A DNA stretch of 64,000 nucleotides from Microbulbifer sp. THAF38 (GTDB lineage: Bacteria; Pseudomonadota; Gammaproteobacteria; Pseudomonadales; Cellvibrionaceae), in contig NZ_CP045369.1 of NCBI RefSeq assembly GCF_009363535.1, positions 3,669,001-3,733,000 on the forward strand. Direction: 5' to 3'. Below, in pieces: positions 1 to 7,736 of the stretch (positions are counted from its first letter, which is position 1; each line of letters begins with the position of its first letter). The position numbers were made by a program, and so were the translations under genes. The notes under the pieces are model-generated. The model worked only from the letters and a program-made list of their open reading frames with translations. It was not told the origin of the DNA and searched no databases.

Positions 1-39
1 TTGCCCGGCTTTTTATTGTTAGTTTTGTAGAGTGTCCCC

Positions 40-2622
40 TCAGGCCTTGGCCGCACCCTCTGGAATGTCTATCTCACCACTATCTACAGAACCGGCTCCC
101 AGTGGCTTAACCATCACCAGCAGCAGTGGCAGTAACGTCAATGAGCCCAGCAGTGCCGCGGACATCGCCAAGGCGGTCAAGAGACCAAAGTAAATAGAAG
201 GCACAAACTTGGACAGCGCCAAAATTGAGAAGCCGGCAATAATCGTGATGGCCGTGTAGAACATGGCACGGCCGATCGTGGCGTGGCTGCGATGCATGGT
301 AGCCAGGTAATCGCCGTCTTTGGCAAACTCGGCGCGGAAGCGGTACAGATAGTGAATCGCGTGGTCCACACCAATTCCCACGGTAATCGCGGCGATAGTG
401 ATCGTCATCATATCCAGCGGTATACCAGCGAGGCCCATACCACCAAGCACCACACAGGCCGCCAACATATTCGGCACCAGCGCGATAATGGCGATCGACA
501 GAGAGCGGAACAACACCAGGAACATCAGCAAGATGCCCACAAACACCGCACCCAAGGTCAGGATCTGGGACTTAAACAGGCTCTGCAGCATATTGTTGTA
601 AAGCACTAGCAGTCCTGTTTGGTGGATGTTTTCCGGCGCTATGCCCATCTCGTTATGCGCGTAATCGTAAATGCGCTCGATCAATTCACCACGGCGCAGA
701 TTTGGATCTGTCTCCATCACCCTCAGGGTAATACGTGCCTGGTTGTGCTCTGCGGAGAGATAGGGATCTACCAATACACCGCGAATTTCCGGCGGCAGGC
801 TGGTATTGGCCACTGCCAGTTCGAAATCATTCAGCTGGCCGCCTTTTAGATCCCGCGCCACCTTGTACAGGGTAGCCAGGGACTGCACCTTGCCAATCTC
901 GGGTTGCTCTTCCAGGTAGTCGTGCAACTGCTCCAGCGTGGCGAGACCGGCTACGGTAAACCAGTAACTCTGCTGCGGGGCCGCTTCCTCACTGCCGAAG
1001 GGGTCTTCTTCGGAAGCGGCGAAGGGATCCTCCTCTAGCGCAAACGGATCGTCTTCCGCTTCCACGGCAAAGGGATCTTCCTCGCCCTCGAAGGCCACCG
1101 CCTCTTCTTCGGGTTTATCGAGGATGATATCCAGGGTTACAGTGCCGCCCAGGCGGCGGTCAATCACCAGCATCCCCTGATAAATTTCGGTGGAGTCATC
1201 GAAATAATCGATAAAGCGGTTTTCCACTTTGAGCTGAGACATGCCCACCACACTAACTACCGCAGCAATCAGGGAGACCCCCAGCACCACGAACTTATGG
1301 CGCTCGGCAAAGCTGGAGAAGCGCAGGGTGAAGGCATGAGAATTATCCTCACTCACTTTGCCCTGGCGCTTGGGCAGGATCATCAGAAAGCTGGGGATAA
1401 TCAGGAAGGACAACACCAGGGCCAGTGTGACACCCATCGTCATCATCCAACCAAAGTCGATCACTGGGCGAATGCCGCTCACCACCAGTGACACAAATGC
1501 AACGATAGTGGTCAAGGCCGTGTACAAACAGGGCTTGGCCATAAACCGCACTGTCTGCAGCACCAGTGTCTCACGGCTCCAGTCGGGGTTTTGCGCAATA
1601 TATTCGCGGTAGCGCACCGCTAAGTGGATGGTGATGGCCAGGGTGATAATCAACAGCAGAGCGACGAAGTTGGCGGAGATTACGGTCATACGCCAGTCGA
1701 GCCAACTGAGTAGGCCAAGAATCATCACTGCGGTGGTGACGCAGGTGAGCAGCGGTAACAGCACCCAACGGGGCTGACGGAAGATCAGTAACAGGGTAAG
1801 GATAATAAAGGCGAGGATGCCCAACCCGAACACCAGCAGATCGCTCTTGATAAACGAGATCATATCCGCGGTGATCATGGTGACACCGCCGAGGAAAAGC
1901 TCAGCGTCATCATCGTAACCGGCGAGAATTGCTCGCACCGTATCCACCCGCTGGTGGGCTTCCTGCTCTTGAACAGTGCGGTGTTCCAGGTAAACGGCAC
2001 TCACCTCTTCCAGGCGCGCGGCCTCTTCCGGGCTCAGGCCCTCGCTATTGCGTTTGCGGCGCAAGGCATCGCGCTCGCGCACCAGTTCAATACCGCGGCT
2101 GTCCAGCGTCAGGTTGGCGAGCAGTGCCGTGGTCTGGCCGTCTGGACTCAGAATCAATTCTCGATAGATAGGGCTGGAGAGAAACTCCTGACGAGCCAGG
2201 TCCCGATCGGTGTCGGACTGGGACAGGGTGCGAATCTCATCGGTTATATCAGTTAGAGACAGTTTTGGGCTGTACAACAGCGGTACATCCAGAATGGACT
2301 GCACACTGGAAACGCCATCTACTCCGGCCAACTCATCACGCAGCCTGCCCAGCGCCTCCAGGGACTCATCGCTGAACAGGTCGCCATCTTTGTAACGGTA
2401 AGTCACTACCAGGAAATCACCGCTGGCGTAGCGCTCGGCGATCTCGCGGAAATAATCCAGCGATTTGTCTGCTTCCAGGGTGAGGGAGTCCGCCGAAGCA
2501 TCGATTTTGAAGCGGGGCAGACCCATCGCTGCCAGCAGGGTGAGTAGGCCGATAACCACCAATACAGCCAGTGGCCGTTTGGTTACCAGGAATTCATAAG
2601 AGTTCTTCAGAGCTGACAGCAT
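40..2622 (-). CDS. RND/MMPL-family exporter (SSD-type)
   Basis: 860 aa inner-membrane protein with the two-fold RND architecture. There is an N-terminal membrane helix (about residues 17-35), a large periplasmic loop, a block of five to six helices (about 255-420), a second loop, and a C-terminal block of helices (about 680-845). The family (HAE3/MMPL) uses the proton gradient to export hydrophobic compounds or lipids, or to move hopanoids; the substrate here cannot be read from sequence. The second periplasmic loop carries an acidic insertion at about residues 510-545 with repeated E/D-DPFA units. It lies about 120 bp downstream of the SelW-like gene on the same strand. The ATG at 2622 begins immediately before the first helix. 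Family is clear, function is inferred. Confidence 0.85.
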   Translation of the reverse strand: MLSALKNSYEFLVTKRPLAVLVVIGLLTLLAAMGLPRFKIDASADSLTLEADKSLDYFREIAERYASGDFLVVTYRYKDGDLFSDESLEALGRLRDELAGVDGVSSVQSILDVPLLYSPKLSLTDITDEIRTLSQSDTDRDLARQEFLSSPIYRELILSPDGQTTALLANLTLDSRGIELVRERDALRRKRNSEGLSPEEAARLEEVSAVYLEHRTVQEQEAHQRVDTVRAILAGYDDDAELFLGGVTMITADMISFIKSDLLVFGLGILAFIILTLLLIFRQPRWVLLPLLTCVTTAVMILGLLSWLDWRMTVISANFVALLLIITLAITIHLAVRYREYIAQNPDWSRETLVLQTVRFMAKPCLYTALTTIVAFVSLVVSGIRPVIDFGWMMTMGVTLALVLSFLIIPSFLMILPKRQGKVSEDNSHAFTLRFSSFAERHKFVVLGVSLIAAVVSVVGMSQLKVENRFIDYFDDSTEIYQGMLVIDRRLGGTVTLDIILDKPEEEAVAFEGEEDPFAVEAEDDPFALEEDPFAASEEDPFGSEEAAPQQSYWFTVAGLATLEQLHDYLEEQPEIGKVQSLATLYKVARDLKGGQLNDFELAVANTSLPPEIRGVLVDPYLSAEHNQARITLRVMETDPNLRRGELIERIYDYAHNEMGIAPENIHQTGLLVLYNNMLQSLFKSQILTLGAVFVGILLMFLVLFRSLSIAIIALVPNMLAACVVLGGMGLAGIPLDMMTITIAAITVGIGVDHAIHYLYRFRAEFAKDGDYLATMHRSHATIGRAMFYTAITIIAGFSILALSKFVPSIYFGLLTALAMSAALLGSLTLLPLLLVMVKPLGAGSVDSGEIDIPEGAAKA

Positions 2623-2740
2623 AGGTTTCCGCTTGTATCCAATAAATCAGTGGGCCGCAGTACGGCGCATATTTTGATCGCCTCGGCAGTGCTGGTGCAA
2701 ATACAAAATTTGCGTTTACACGGCGCTATTGGAAATATTT

Positions 2741-3016
2741 TCAGGGAGTATCGATATGTCCCAGGTCGCGCTCGGGAAATAGCAGGTCCCGCACGCGCCG
2801 CTTGAGTTCTTTTGCTCCGGGAAAACCGCCATCGCGTTTGCGCTCCCAGATCAAATTTTCACCAATGCGGATTTCGAATATTCCTCCAGTTCCGGGTTGT
2901 AATGCAACCTGTTGAAGGTCATCCGCAAAAGTGTGAAGCAACTCTTGGGCCATCCAGGTGGCCCGCAACATCCAGTTGCATTGCGCACAGTAGTGAATAG
3001 TTATGCTCGGTTTCAC
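2741..3016 (-). CDS. SelT/SelW/SelH (Rdx) family thioredoxin-like protein
   Basis: 91 aa, the usual length for bacterial SelW-like proteins. A CAQC motif (C10, C13) directly follows the first beta strand, which is the redox CxxC/CxxU site of the Rdx family; both positions are cysteine here, so no selenocysteine is involved. The conserved GGxFEIR and KRDGGFPGAKELK segments follow. The physiological role of these small thioredoxin-fold proteins is unresolved. The start is GTG, preceded by GGGAG about ten bases upstream. It sits 21 bp after ubiX and is probably cotranscribed with mpl-ubiX. Confidence 0.8.
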   Translation of the reverse strand: MKPSITIHYCAQCNWMLRATWMAQELLHTFADDLQQVALQPGTGGIFEIRIGENLIWERKRDGGFPGAKELKRRVRDLLFPERDLGHIDTP

Positions 3017-3037
3017 TATTTTTTAACTCCCGGTGAC

Positions 3038-3676
3038 CTACTCACCCCAGGGCGGTAATAACTTTTGTTCCACGCCCAGCTGGTCGAGTAGTCTCGCCAC
3101 CACAAAGTCGACAATGTCCTCGACCGTGCGCGGTTTCTGATAAAAACCGGGGCTGGCCGGCAGAATCATCGCCCCCATACGGGTGAGTTTGAGCATATTC
3201 TCCAGGTGAATCTCCGAGTAAGGTGCCTCGCGCGGAACCAAAATCAGCTGGCGGCGCTCCTTCAGTGCCACATCCGCAGCGCGCTCGATCAGATTGTTGG
3301 AGGCTCCACAGGCAACCGCCGATAAGGTGCCGCCGCTGGCCGGGCAGATCACCATACTGGCCGACGCTCCAGTGCCGGATGCCACTGGCGAAAACCAGTC
3401 ACGCTTGCCAAACAATTTCAACTGGCCCTCTTGAGCGCCGAAGCGATCGGCGAGAAAGGCCTGCAGTGTATCGTCGTCCCCCTCCGGCAGTTGCAGGTCG
3501 GTCTCGGTGTTGATCACCACCTGGGCCGCCTCGGACATCAACAGCCAGACGCGCACGCCGGAGGCGAGCAGGCACTGCAACAAACGCAGGCCGTATTGGG
3601 CTCCGGAAGCCCCAGTCATGGCCAGGGTAACGGTTTTATTAAATGTGGCTTGCTGCAAGATCACTTCCCCGATCAC
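3038..3676 (-). CDS. ubiX: flavin prenyltransferase UbiX
   Basis: 212 aa. UbiX joins dimethylallyl phosphate to FMN to make prenylated FMN, the cofactor of the decarboxylase UbiD in ubiquinone biosynthesis. Visible signatures are the N-terminal TGASGAQYGLRLLQ nucleotide-binding loop, the central GTGASASMVICPASGGTLSAVACG segment and the C-terminal LVPREAPYSEIHLENM and PASPGFYQKP blocks. The gene follows mpl by 17 bp, the same adjacency as in pseudomonads. The start is uncertain: the GTG at 3676 is used here, and a second in-frame GTG lies four codons downstream. Confidence 0.93.
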   Translation of the reverse strand: MIGEVILQQATFNKTVTLAMTGASGAQYGLRLLQCLLASGVRVWLLMSEAAQVVINTETDLQLPEGDDDTLQAFLADRFGAQEGQLKLFGKRDWFSPVASGTGASASMVICPASGGTLSAVACGASNNLIERAADVALKERRQLILVPREAPYSEIHLENMLKLTRMGAMILPASPGFYQKPRTVEDIVDFVVARLLDQLGVEQKLLPPWGE

Positions 3677-3693
3677 TAAAGTGCCGACTCTGT

Positions 3694-5082
3694 TCAGGTC
3701 GAATAGTTATATTTTTGCTCCAGGGCTCCGATCAAACGCTGATGGATACCACCGAAGCCACCGTTGCTCATCACTACTATATGGCTGCCTTCACCGGCGA
3801 GCTGAAGTACCGATTCGACCCCATTCTCGATAGTGTCAAAAATCTTGGCCGGCACCGGAGAGTGGTGAGCCACTTCATCCAGAGACCAATTCATGCCTTG
3901 GGGCTGATACCACAAGACCATATCCGCGCCGCTACAGGCATTGGCCAACTGGCCCTGGTGCACGCCCATGCGCATGGTGTTGGAGCGGGGCTCTATTAAG
4001 GCGATGATCTTGTCCTTGCCCACTTTGGCCCTGAGGCCCGTAAGCGTGGATTCGATCGCAGTGGGATGGTGGGCAAAATCATCGTAAACGCGGATACCCG
4101 CCACTTCGCCCAGACATTCCATACGGCGCTTTACGCCCTGAAAACGTCCAAGGGCAGAGGCGCTCAACTCCGGCACCACACCCACGTGACGGGCTGCGGC
4201 CATGGCGGCGAGACCATTGCGCACATTGTGCATACCGGTAAGATCCCACTCCACACGCGCCACTTCGGCACCCTCGAACAGCACACTAAAGCTGCTGCCA
4301 TCCGCGGCAATATTCACCGCACGCCAGTCGCCCGCACTGATCCCCGGCTGATCCTCACTGGCAAAGCGCTGCACTTCACTCCAGCAACCCTGCTGCAATA
4401 CCTGCTCCACATTATCTTCTGCGGCGCTGACAATCAGGCCGTTGCCGGGCACCGTGCGCACCAGATGATGAAACTGCCGCTGGATCGCCGCCAAATCGTC
4501 AAAGATATCGGCGTGATCGAATTCCAGGTTGTTGATAATCACTGTACGTGGGCGGTAATGCACAAACTTAGAGCGCTTATCGAAGAAGGCCGTGTCGTAT
4601 TCATCCGCCTCCACCACAAAGAAGGGGGATTCCCCCAAGCGCGCCGACACTCCAAAGTTGCCTGGCACACCGCCGATCAGGAAGCCCGGCTGCATATCCG
4701 CCGCTTCCAGAATCCAGGCCAACATGCTGGCGGTCGTGGTCTTACCGTGAGTGCCCGCTACTGCCAGTACCCAGCGCCCGCCGAGGAAGTGGTCGCAGAG
4801 CCACTGGGCACCAGAGGTATAGGGCAAACCTTGTTCAAGCACCGCTTCCACGGCGGGGTTACCGCGGGACATGGCATTGCCGACAATCACCAGGTCCGGG
4901 GCCGGCGCCAGTTGAGCCGGGTCATAGCCCTCGGTAATTTGGATACCCGCCTGCTGCAACTGAGTGCTCATGGGGGGATAGACATTGGCATCGCTACCGG
5001 TGACCCGGTGTCCTTCGGCTACCGCCAATTGGGCTAGGCTGCCCATAAAGGTGCCGCAAATACCGAGAATATGGATATGCAT
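3694..5082 (-). CDS. mpl: UDP-MurNAc:L-Ala-gamma-D-Glu-meso-DAP ligase (murein recycling)
   Basis: 462 aa cytoplasmic Mur ligase that attaches recycled murein tripeptide to UDP-MurNAc, bypassing MurC, MurD and MurE. The N-terminal GICGTFMGSLAQLA loop and the ATP-binding GTHGKTTT motif (110-117) are diagnostic of Mpl, and the Mur ligase central motif (about NNLEFDHADIFDD) and the DDFAHHPTAI block follow. The ATG at 5082 is preferred over an upstream in-frame codon because the protein then begins MHIHILGICG, as in known Mpl proteins. It is divergent from the phosphofructokinase gene and heads a probable mpl-ubiX-SelW-like operon. Confidence 0.95.
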   Translation of the reverse strand: MHIHILGICGTFMGSLAQLAVAEGHRVTGSDANVYPPMSTQLQQAGIQITEGYDPAQLAPAPDLVIVGNAMSRGNPAVEAVLEQGLPYTSGAQWLCDHFLGGRWVLAVAGTHGKTTTASMLAWILEAADMQPGFLIGGVPGNFGVSARLGESPFFVVEADEYDTAFFDKRSKFVHYRPRTVIINNLEFDHADIFDDLAAIQRQFHHLVRTVPGNGLIVSAAEDNVEQVLQQGCWSEVQRFASEDQPGISAGDWRAVNIAADGSSFSVLFEGAEVARVEWDLTGMHNVRNGLAAMAAARHVGVVPELSASALGRFQGVKRRMECLGEVAGIRVYDDFAHHPTAIESTLTGLRAKVGKDKIIALIEPRSNTMRMGVHQGQLANACSGADMVLWYQPQGMNWSLDEVAHHSPVPAKIFDTIENGVESVLQLAGEGSHIVVMSNGGFGGIHQRLIGALEQKYNYST

Positions 5083-5363
5083 GGCGAAAATCTGTACTCC
5101 TGGGGGTTGCGGCGCAAGCTTAACACGGCCAAACAGACCAGTAATTGCCAAATACCCCGTTTGCCATGCAATTTACTCGCTATTCCATTAGACTCCGCCC
5201 CCGCACAGATCGGCCTCACCCCCGTTAGGGTGGTAGGAGTTTTCCAGCTACGGCCGACACCCGATACGAGCTCCCGGAGTTCCCCACTGGCGCCGCCAAA
5301 GAGCGCTCGGCGGACAACCGGATCGGGTCACTTCCCAAGATCGCTATGAAATACAGGATAACC

Positions 5364-6626
5364 ATGTCGAAGAAGAATGCCTTTTACGCGCAGTCCGGTG
5401 GTGTGACTGCCGTAATCAATGCCTCCGCCTGCGGCGTAATAGAAGCCGCCCGTGAAAACCAGGACAAAATTGGCAAAGTCTACGCGGGGCTGAACGGCAT
5501 CCTCGGCGCACTGCGCGAGGAACTGATCGACGTGAGCCAGGAAAGTGTGGAAGACATCGCCGCACTGCGTCACACCCCCTCCGGCGCCTTTGGCTCCTGC
5601 CGTTACAAGCTGAAAAGCCTGGAAGAGAACCGCGCAGAGTACGAGCGCCTGATCGAAGTGTTCAAGGCCCACGATATCGGCTACTTCTTCTATAACGGCG
5701 GCGGCGACTCCGCCGATACCTGCCTGAAAGTCTCGCAGCTGTCTGAGACCATGGGTTACCCAATCCAGGCCATCCATATTCCCAAAACGGTCGACAACGA
5801 TCTGCCGCTAACCGACAACTGCCCCGGCTTTGGCTCCGTAGCCAAATACGTTGCAGTTTCCACCAAGGAAGCGGCCATGGACGTAGCCTCCATGTGCGCC
5901 ACCTCCACCAAGGTCTTTATCCTCGAAGTAATGGGTCGTCACGCGGGCTGGATTGCCGCCGCCGGCGCCCTAGCCCAGGAAGAGGAAGGCGATGCACCGC
6001 ACATCATCCTGTTCCCGGAAGTGGCCTTCGATAAAGAGAAGTTCCTGGCCAAAGTGCAAAAGACCGTGGACGAAAAAGGCTACTGTGTAATCGTCGCCTC
6101 CGAGGGCGCCCAGTACGAAGACGGCACCTTCCTCGCCGATGCCGGCACCACCGACGCCTTCGGTCACAAGCAGCTGGGCGGTGTGGCACCGACCCTCGCC
6201 AATATGATCAAAAGTGAGCTGGGACTGAAATACCACTGGGCACTGGCCGACTACCTGCAACGCGCCGCCCGCCATATCGCCTCCGCCACCGATGTGGAGC
6301 ATGCCTACGCCGTCGGTCGTGCCGCCGTGGAAATGGCGGCAGCCGGCAAGAACGCCATTATGCCGGCAATTATTCGTGCGGAAGGTGAAGAGTACAGCTG
6401 GTCTATCGCGGAAGCACCACTGTCTGAAGTGGCCAACGTCGAAAAATTTATGCCGAAAGAATATATTAGCGAAGACGGCTTCGGCATTACCGAAGCGGGA
6501 CGCGAGTACCTGTTACCGTTAATTCAGGGCGAAGACTACCCTCCCTACAAAAACGGCGTGCCCCAATATGCCAAGCTGAAAAAGCAACTAGTAGAAAAGA
6601 AACTGGATACTGAGTTTAAATCTTAA
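5364..6626 (+). CDS. 6-phosphofructokinase, probably pyrophosphate-dependent
   Basis: 420 aa phosphofructokinase-family enzyme of glycolysis. The nucleotide/PPi loop reads NGGGDS (111-116), which puts Asp where ATP-dependent enzymes have Gly, and the catalytic motif is PKTVDND (140-146), with Lys in place of Gly. In the family these two changes mark pyrophosphate as phosphoryl donor, allowing a reversible reaction. MGRHAGW and the substrate-binding region follow normally. The ATG at 5364 is chosen over one six codons upstream because family members begin MSKKNAFYAQSGG-like. A strong terminator follows at 6651. Cytosolic soluble inorganic pyrophosphatase (ppa) is also encoded in this window. 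Confidence 0.9.
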   Translation: MSKKNAFYAQSGGVTAVINASACGVIEAARENQDKIGKVYAGLNGILGALREELIDVSQESVEDIAALRHTPSGAFGSCRYKLKSLEENRAEYERLIEVFKAHDIGYFFYNGGGDSADTCLKVSQLSETMGYPIQAIHIPKTVDNDLPLTDNCPGFGSVAKYVAVSTKEAAMDVASMCATSTKVFILEVMGRHAGWIAAAGALAQEEEGDAPHIILFPEVAFDKEKFLAKVQKTVDEKGYCVIVASEGAQYEDGTFLADAGTTDAFGHKQLGGVAPTLANMIKSELGLKYHWALADYLQRAARHIASATDVEHAYAVGRAAVEMAAAGKNAIMPAIIRAEGEEYSWSIAEAPLSEVANVEKFMPKEYISEDGFGITEAGREYLLPLIQGEDYPPYKNGVPQYAKLKKQLVEKKLDTEFKS

Positions 6627-6650
6627 GCGAAGATCTTATCGCCTAGAATA

Positions 6651-6684
6651 AAAAGCCCCCAACTAACAACGGGGGCTTTTTTAT
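6651..6684. terminator. bidirectional intrinsic terminator
   Basis: A perfect 10-bp stem (AAAAGCCCCC at 6651-6660, GGGGGCTTTT at 6671-6680) with a 10-nt loop, followed by T-rich sequence on the plus strand and ending in a T-run on the minus strand. It lies between the convergent phosphofructokinase (+) and VOC (-) genes and can serve both. Confidence 0.9.
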
Positions 6685-6711
6685 TGGGTGTGTTTCACAA
6701 ATTTACTCTTA

Positions 6712-7068
6712 CTATTCCATATCTGACCAAACCGCGAACTCATTGCCACTGGGCTCGGTAAAATGAAAACGTCGACCGCCGGGAAAAGAAAAAATTGGCT
6801 TAACCACATTACCGCCACAGCGCTCTACTTTTTGCAAAGTATCTTCTAAATCAGAGCTGTATAAAACTACCAGCGCTGCACCGTTTGCGGTTTTACTCTG
6901 CTGTTCGGCGAGGAAGAATCCACCATCGAGGCCTGCATTGGAAAATGCGATATATTCTGGGCCGTAATCGGTAAAACCCCAGGCAAAAGCCTCGGCAAAA
7001 AAATCCTTGGTTTTCTGTAAATCTTTGGATGGAAATTCTACATAATTAATTTTTTCATGAGCGTGCAT
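6712..7068 (-). CDS. VOC-superfamily (glyoxalase/bleomycin-resistance-like) protein
   Basis: 118 aa, one complete vicinal-oxygen-chelate unit with two beta-alpha-beta-beta-beta modules. The N-terminal module reads INYVEFPSKDLQKTKDFFAEAFAW and the C-terminal module ends in FTEPSGNEFAVWSD, both typical of small VOC proteins annotated as glyoxalases. Family members act as dimers with a metal held by His/Glu residues; the substrate is unknown here. An AAGGGAAG ribosome-binding site precedes the ATG. It is convergent with the phosphofructokinase gene and 38 bp downstream of the next minus-strand gene. Confidence 0.85.
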   Translation of the reverse strand: MHAHEKINYVEFPSKDLQKTKDFFAEAFAWGFTDYGPEYIAFSNAGLDGGFFLAEQQSKTANGAALVVLYSSDLEDTLQKVERCGGNVVKPIFSFPGGRRFHFTEPSGNEFAVWSDME

Positions 7069-7106
7069 CTTAGCTTCCCTTCCATTAATTGTGTGAGTTG
7101 TGGGAT

Positions 7107-7478
7107 TTAGGTGGCTGGTTTAGCTGGAGTCTCCACCACCCGAAAACTGCCATTTGCTATTGCTAGCGGTCTGTCATTATGCACTATGACCGCTCGATCC
7201 AACATCAGGTCAAAATCCAACATCGCGTACAGTACAACACCACGACGCCCCTGGTAGACCTCTGGCCAGTAGATCAGTGTCGCCATACGCACCCCCATGG
7301 GTTCGTAACAATAACGCGCCTCTCCTACCAGCTTTCCCGAGGCAGTGACATAACAGCTGGAATCTGTGTCATAACTGACGATATGGGTGGACAGTTCGGG
7401 GAAATCCCCTTGCTTGGAATAATGGGTGCCAGTCCATTCCAGGCTCAGCCCGGTAAGACTTTCGTAGGTACGCGACAT
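7107..7478 (-). CDS. hypothetical protein, possible MoaF/calycin-like fold
   Basis: 123 aa cytoplasmic-looking protein without a signal peptide or membrane segment. The sequence alternates short beta-strand-like stretches (LSLEWTGTHY, STHIVSYD, SCYVTASGKLVGEARY, MATLIYWPE, VVLYAMLDFDL), which suggests a small beta-barrel of calycin/MoaF type, but I do not recognise a specific family. It lies 38 bp upstream of the VOC gene on the same strand, so the two may be cotranscribed. Function unknown. Confidence 0.6.
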   Translation of the reverse strand: MSRTYESLTGLSLEWTGTHYSKQGDFPELSTHIVSYDTDSSCYVTASGKLVGEARYCYEPMGVRMATLIYWPEVYQGRRGVVLYAMLDFDLMLDRAVIVHNDRPLAIANGSFRVVETPAKPAT

Positions 7479-7584
7479 AAAGGATGCTGCCCTGCATTTC
7501 TATGTCTAACCATTATGGCTTCTCCGCCCAATTACAAAAGATGGGGATAGAATTTTTTCGGGCAATCAACAAACTGAGCAGGGA

Positions 7585-7615
7585 AAATAAAAAAGACCGC
7601 ACCACCAGGGTGCGG
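7585..7615 (-). terminator. intrinsic terminator after the ExeM-like nuclease gene
   Basis: On the minus strand a 7-bp stem CCGCACC/GGTGCGG (7597-7615) is followed by TCTTTTTATT. It lies about 120 nt beyond the stop codon of the large secreted nuclease gene and before the next minus-strand gene. Confidence 0.75.
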
Positions 7616-7736
7616 CCATTCGCTTCTAGGGAAAAGCTATCAACTCAAAGAATCCTGGTGAAGCGACGACAGGGAACTCAAAACCCCAACGCCAGGGCAA
7701 CCAGAATATTTATTATTAATCAAAAATTGACATATA

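Noticed and set aside
3010..3016. Selenoprotein status of the SelW-like gene
   Set aside because: The redox motif is CAQC with two ordinary Cys codons, so no selenocysteine is needed.
4066..5037. 323-codon plus-strand frame opposite mpl
   Set aside because: It is a shadow of mpl; the composition (His/Gln/Arg-rich) has no recognisable domain.
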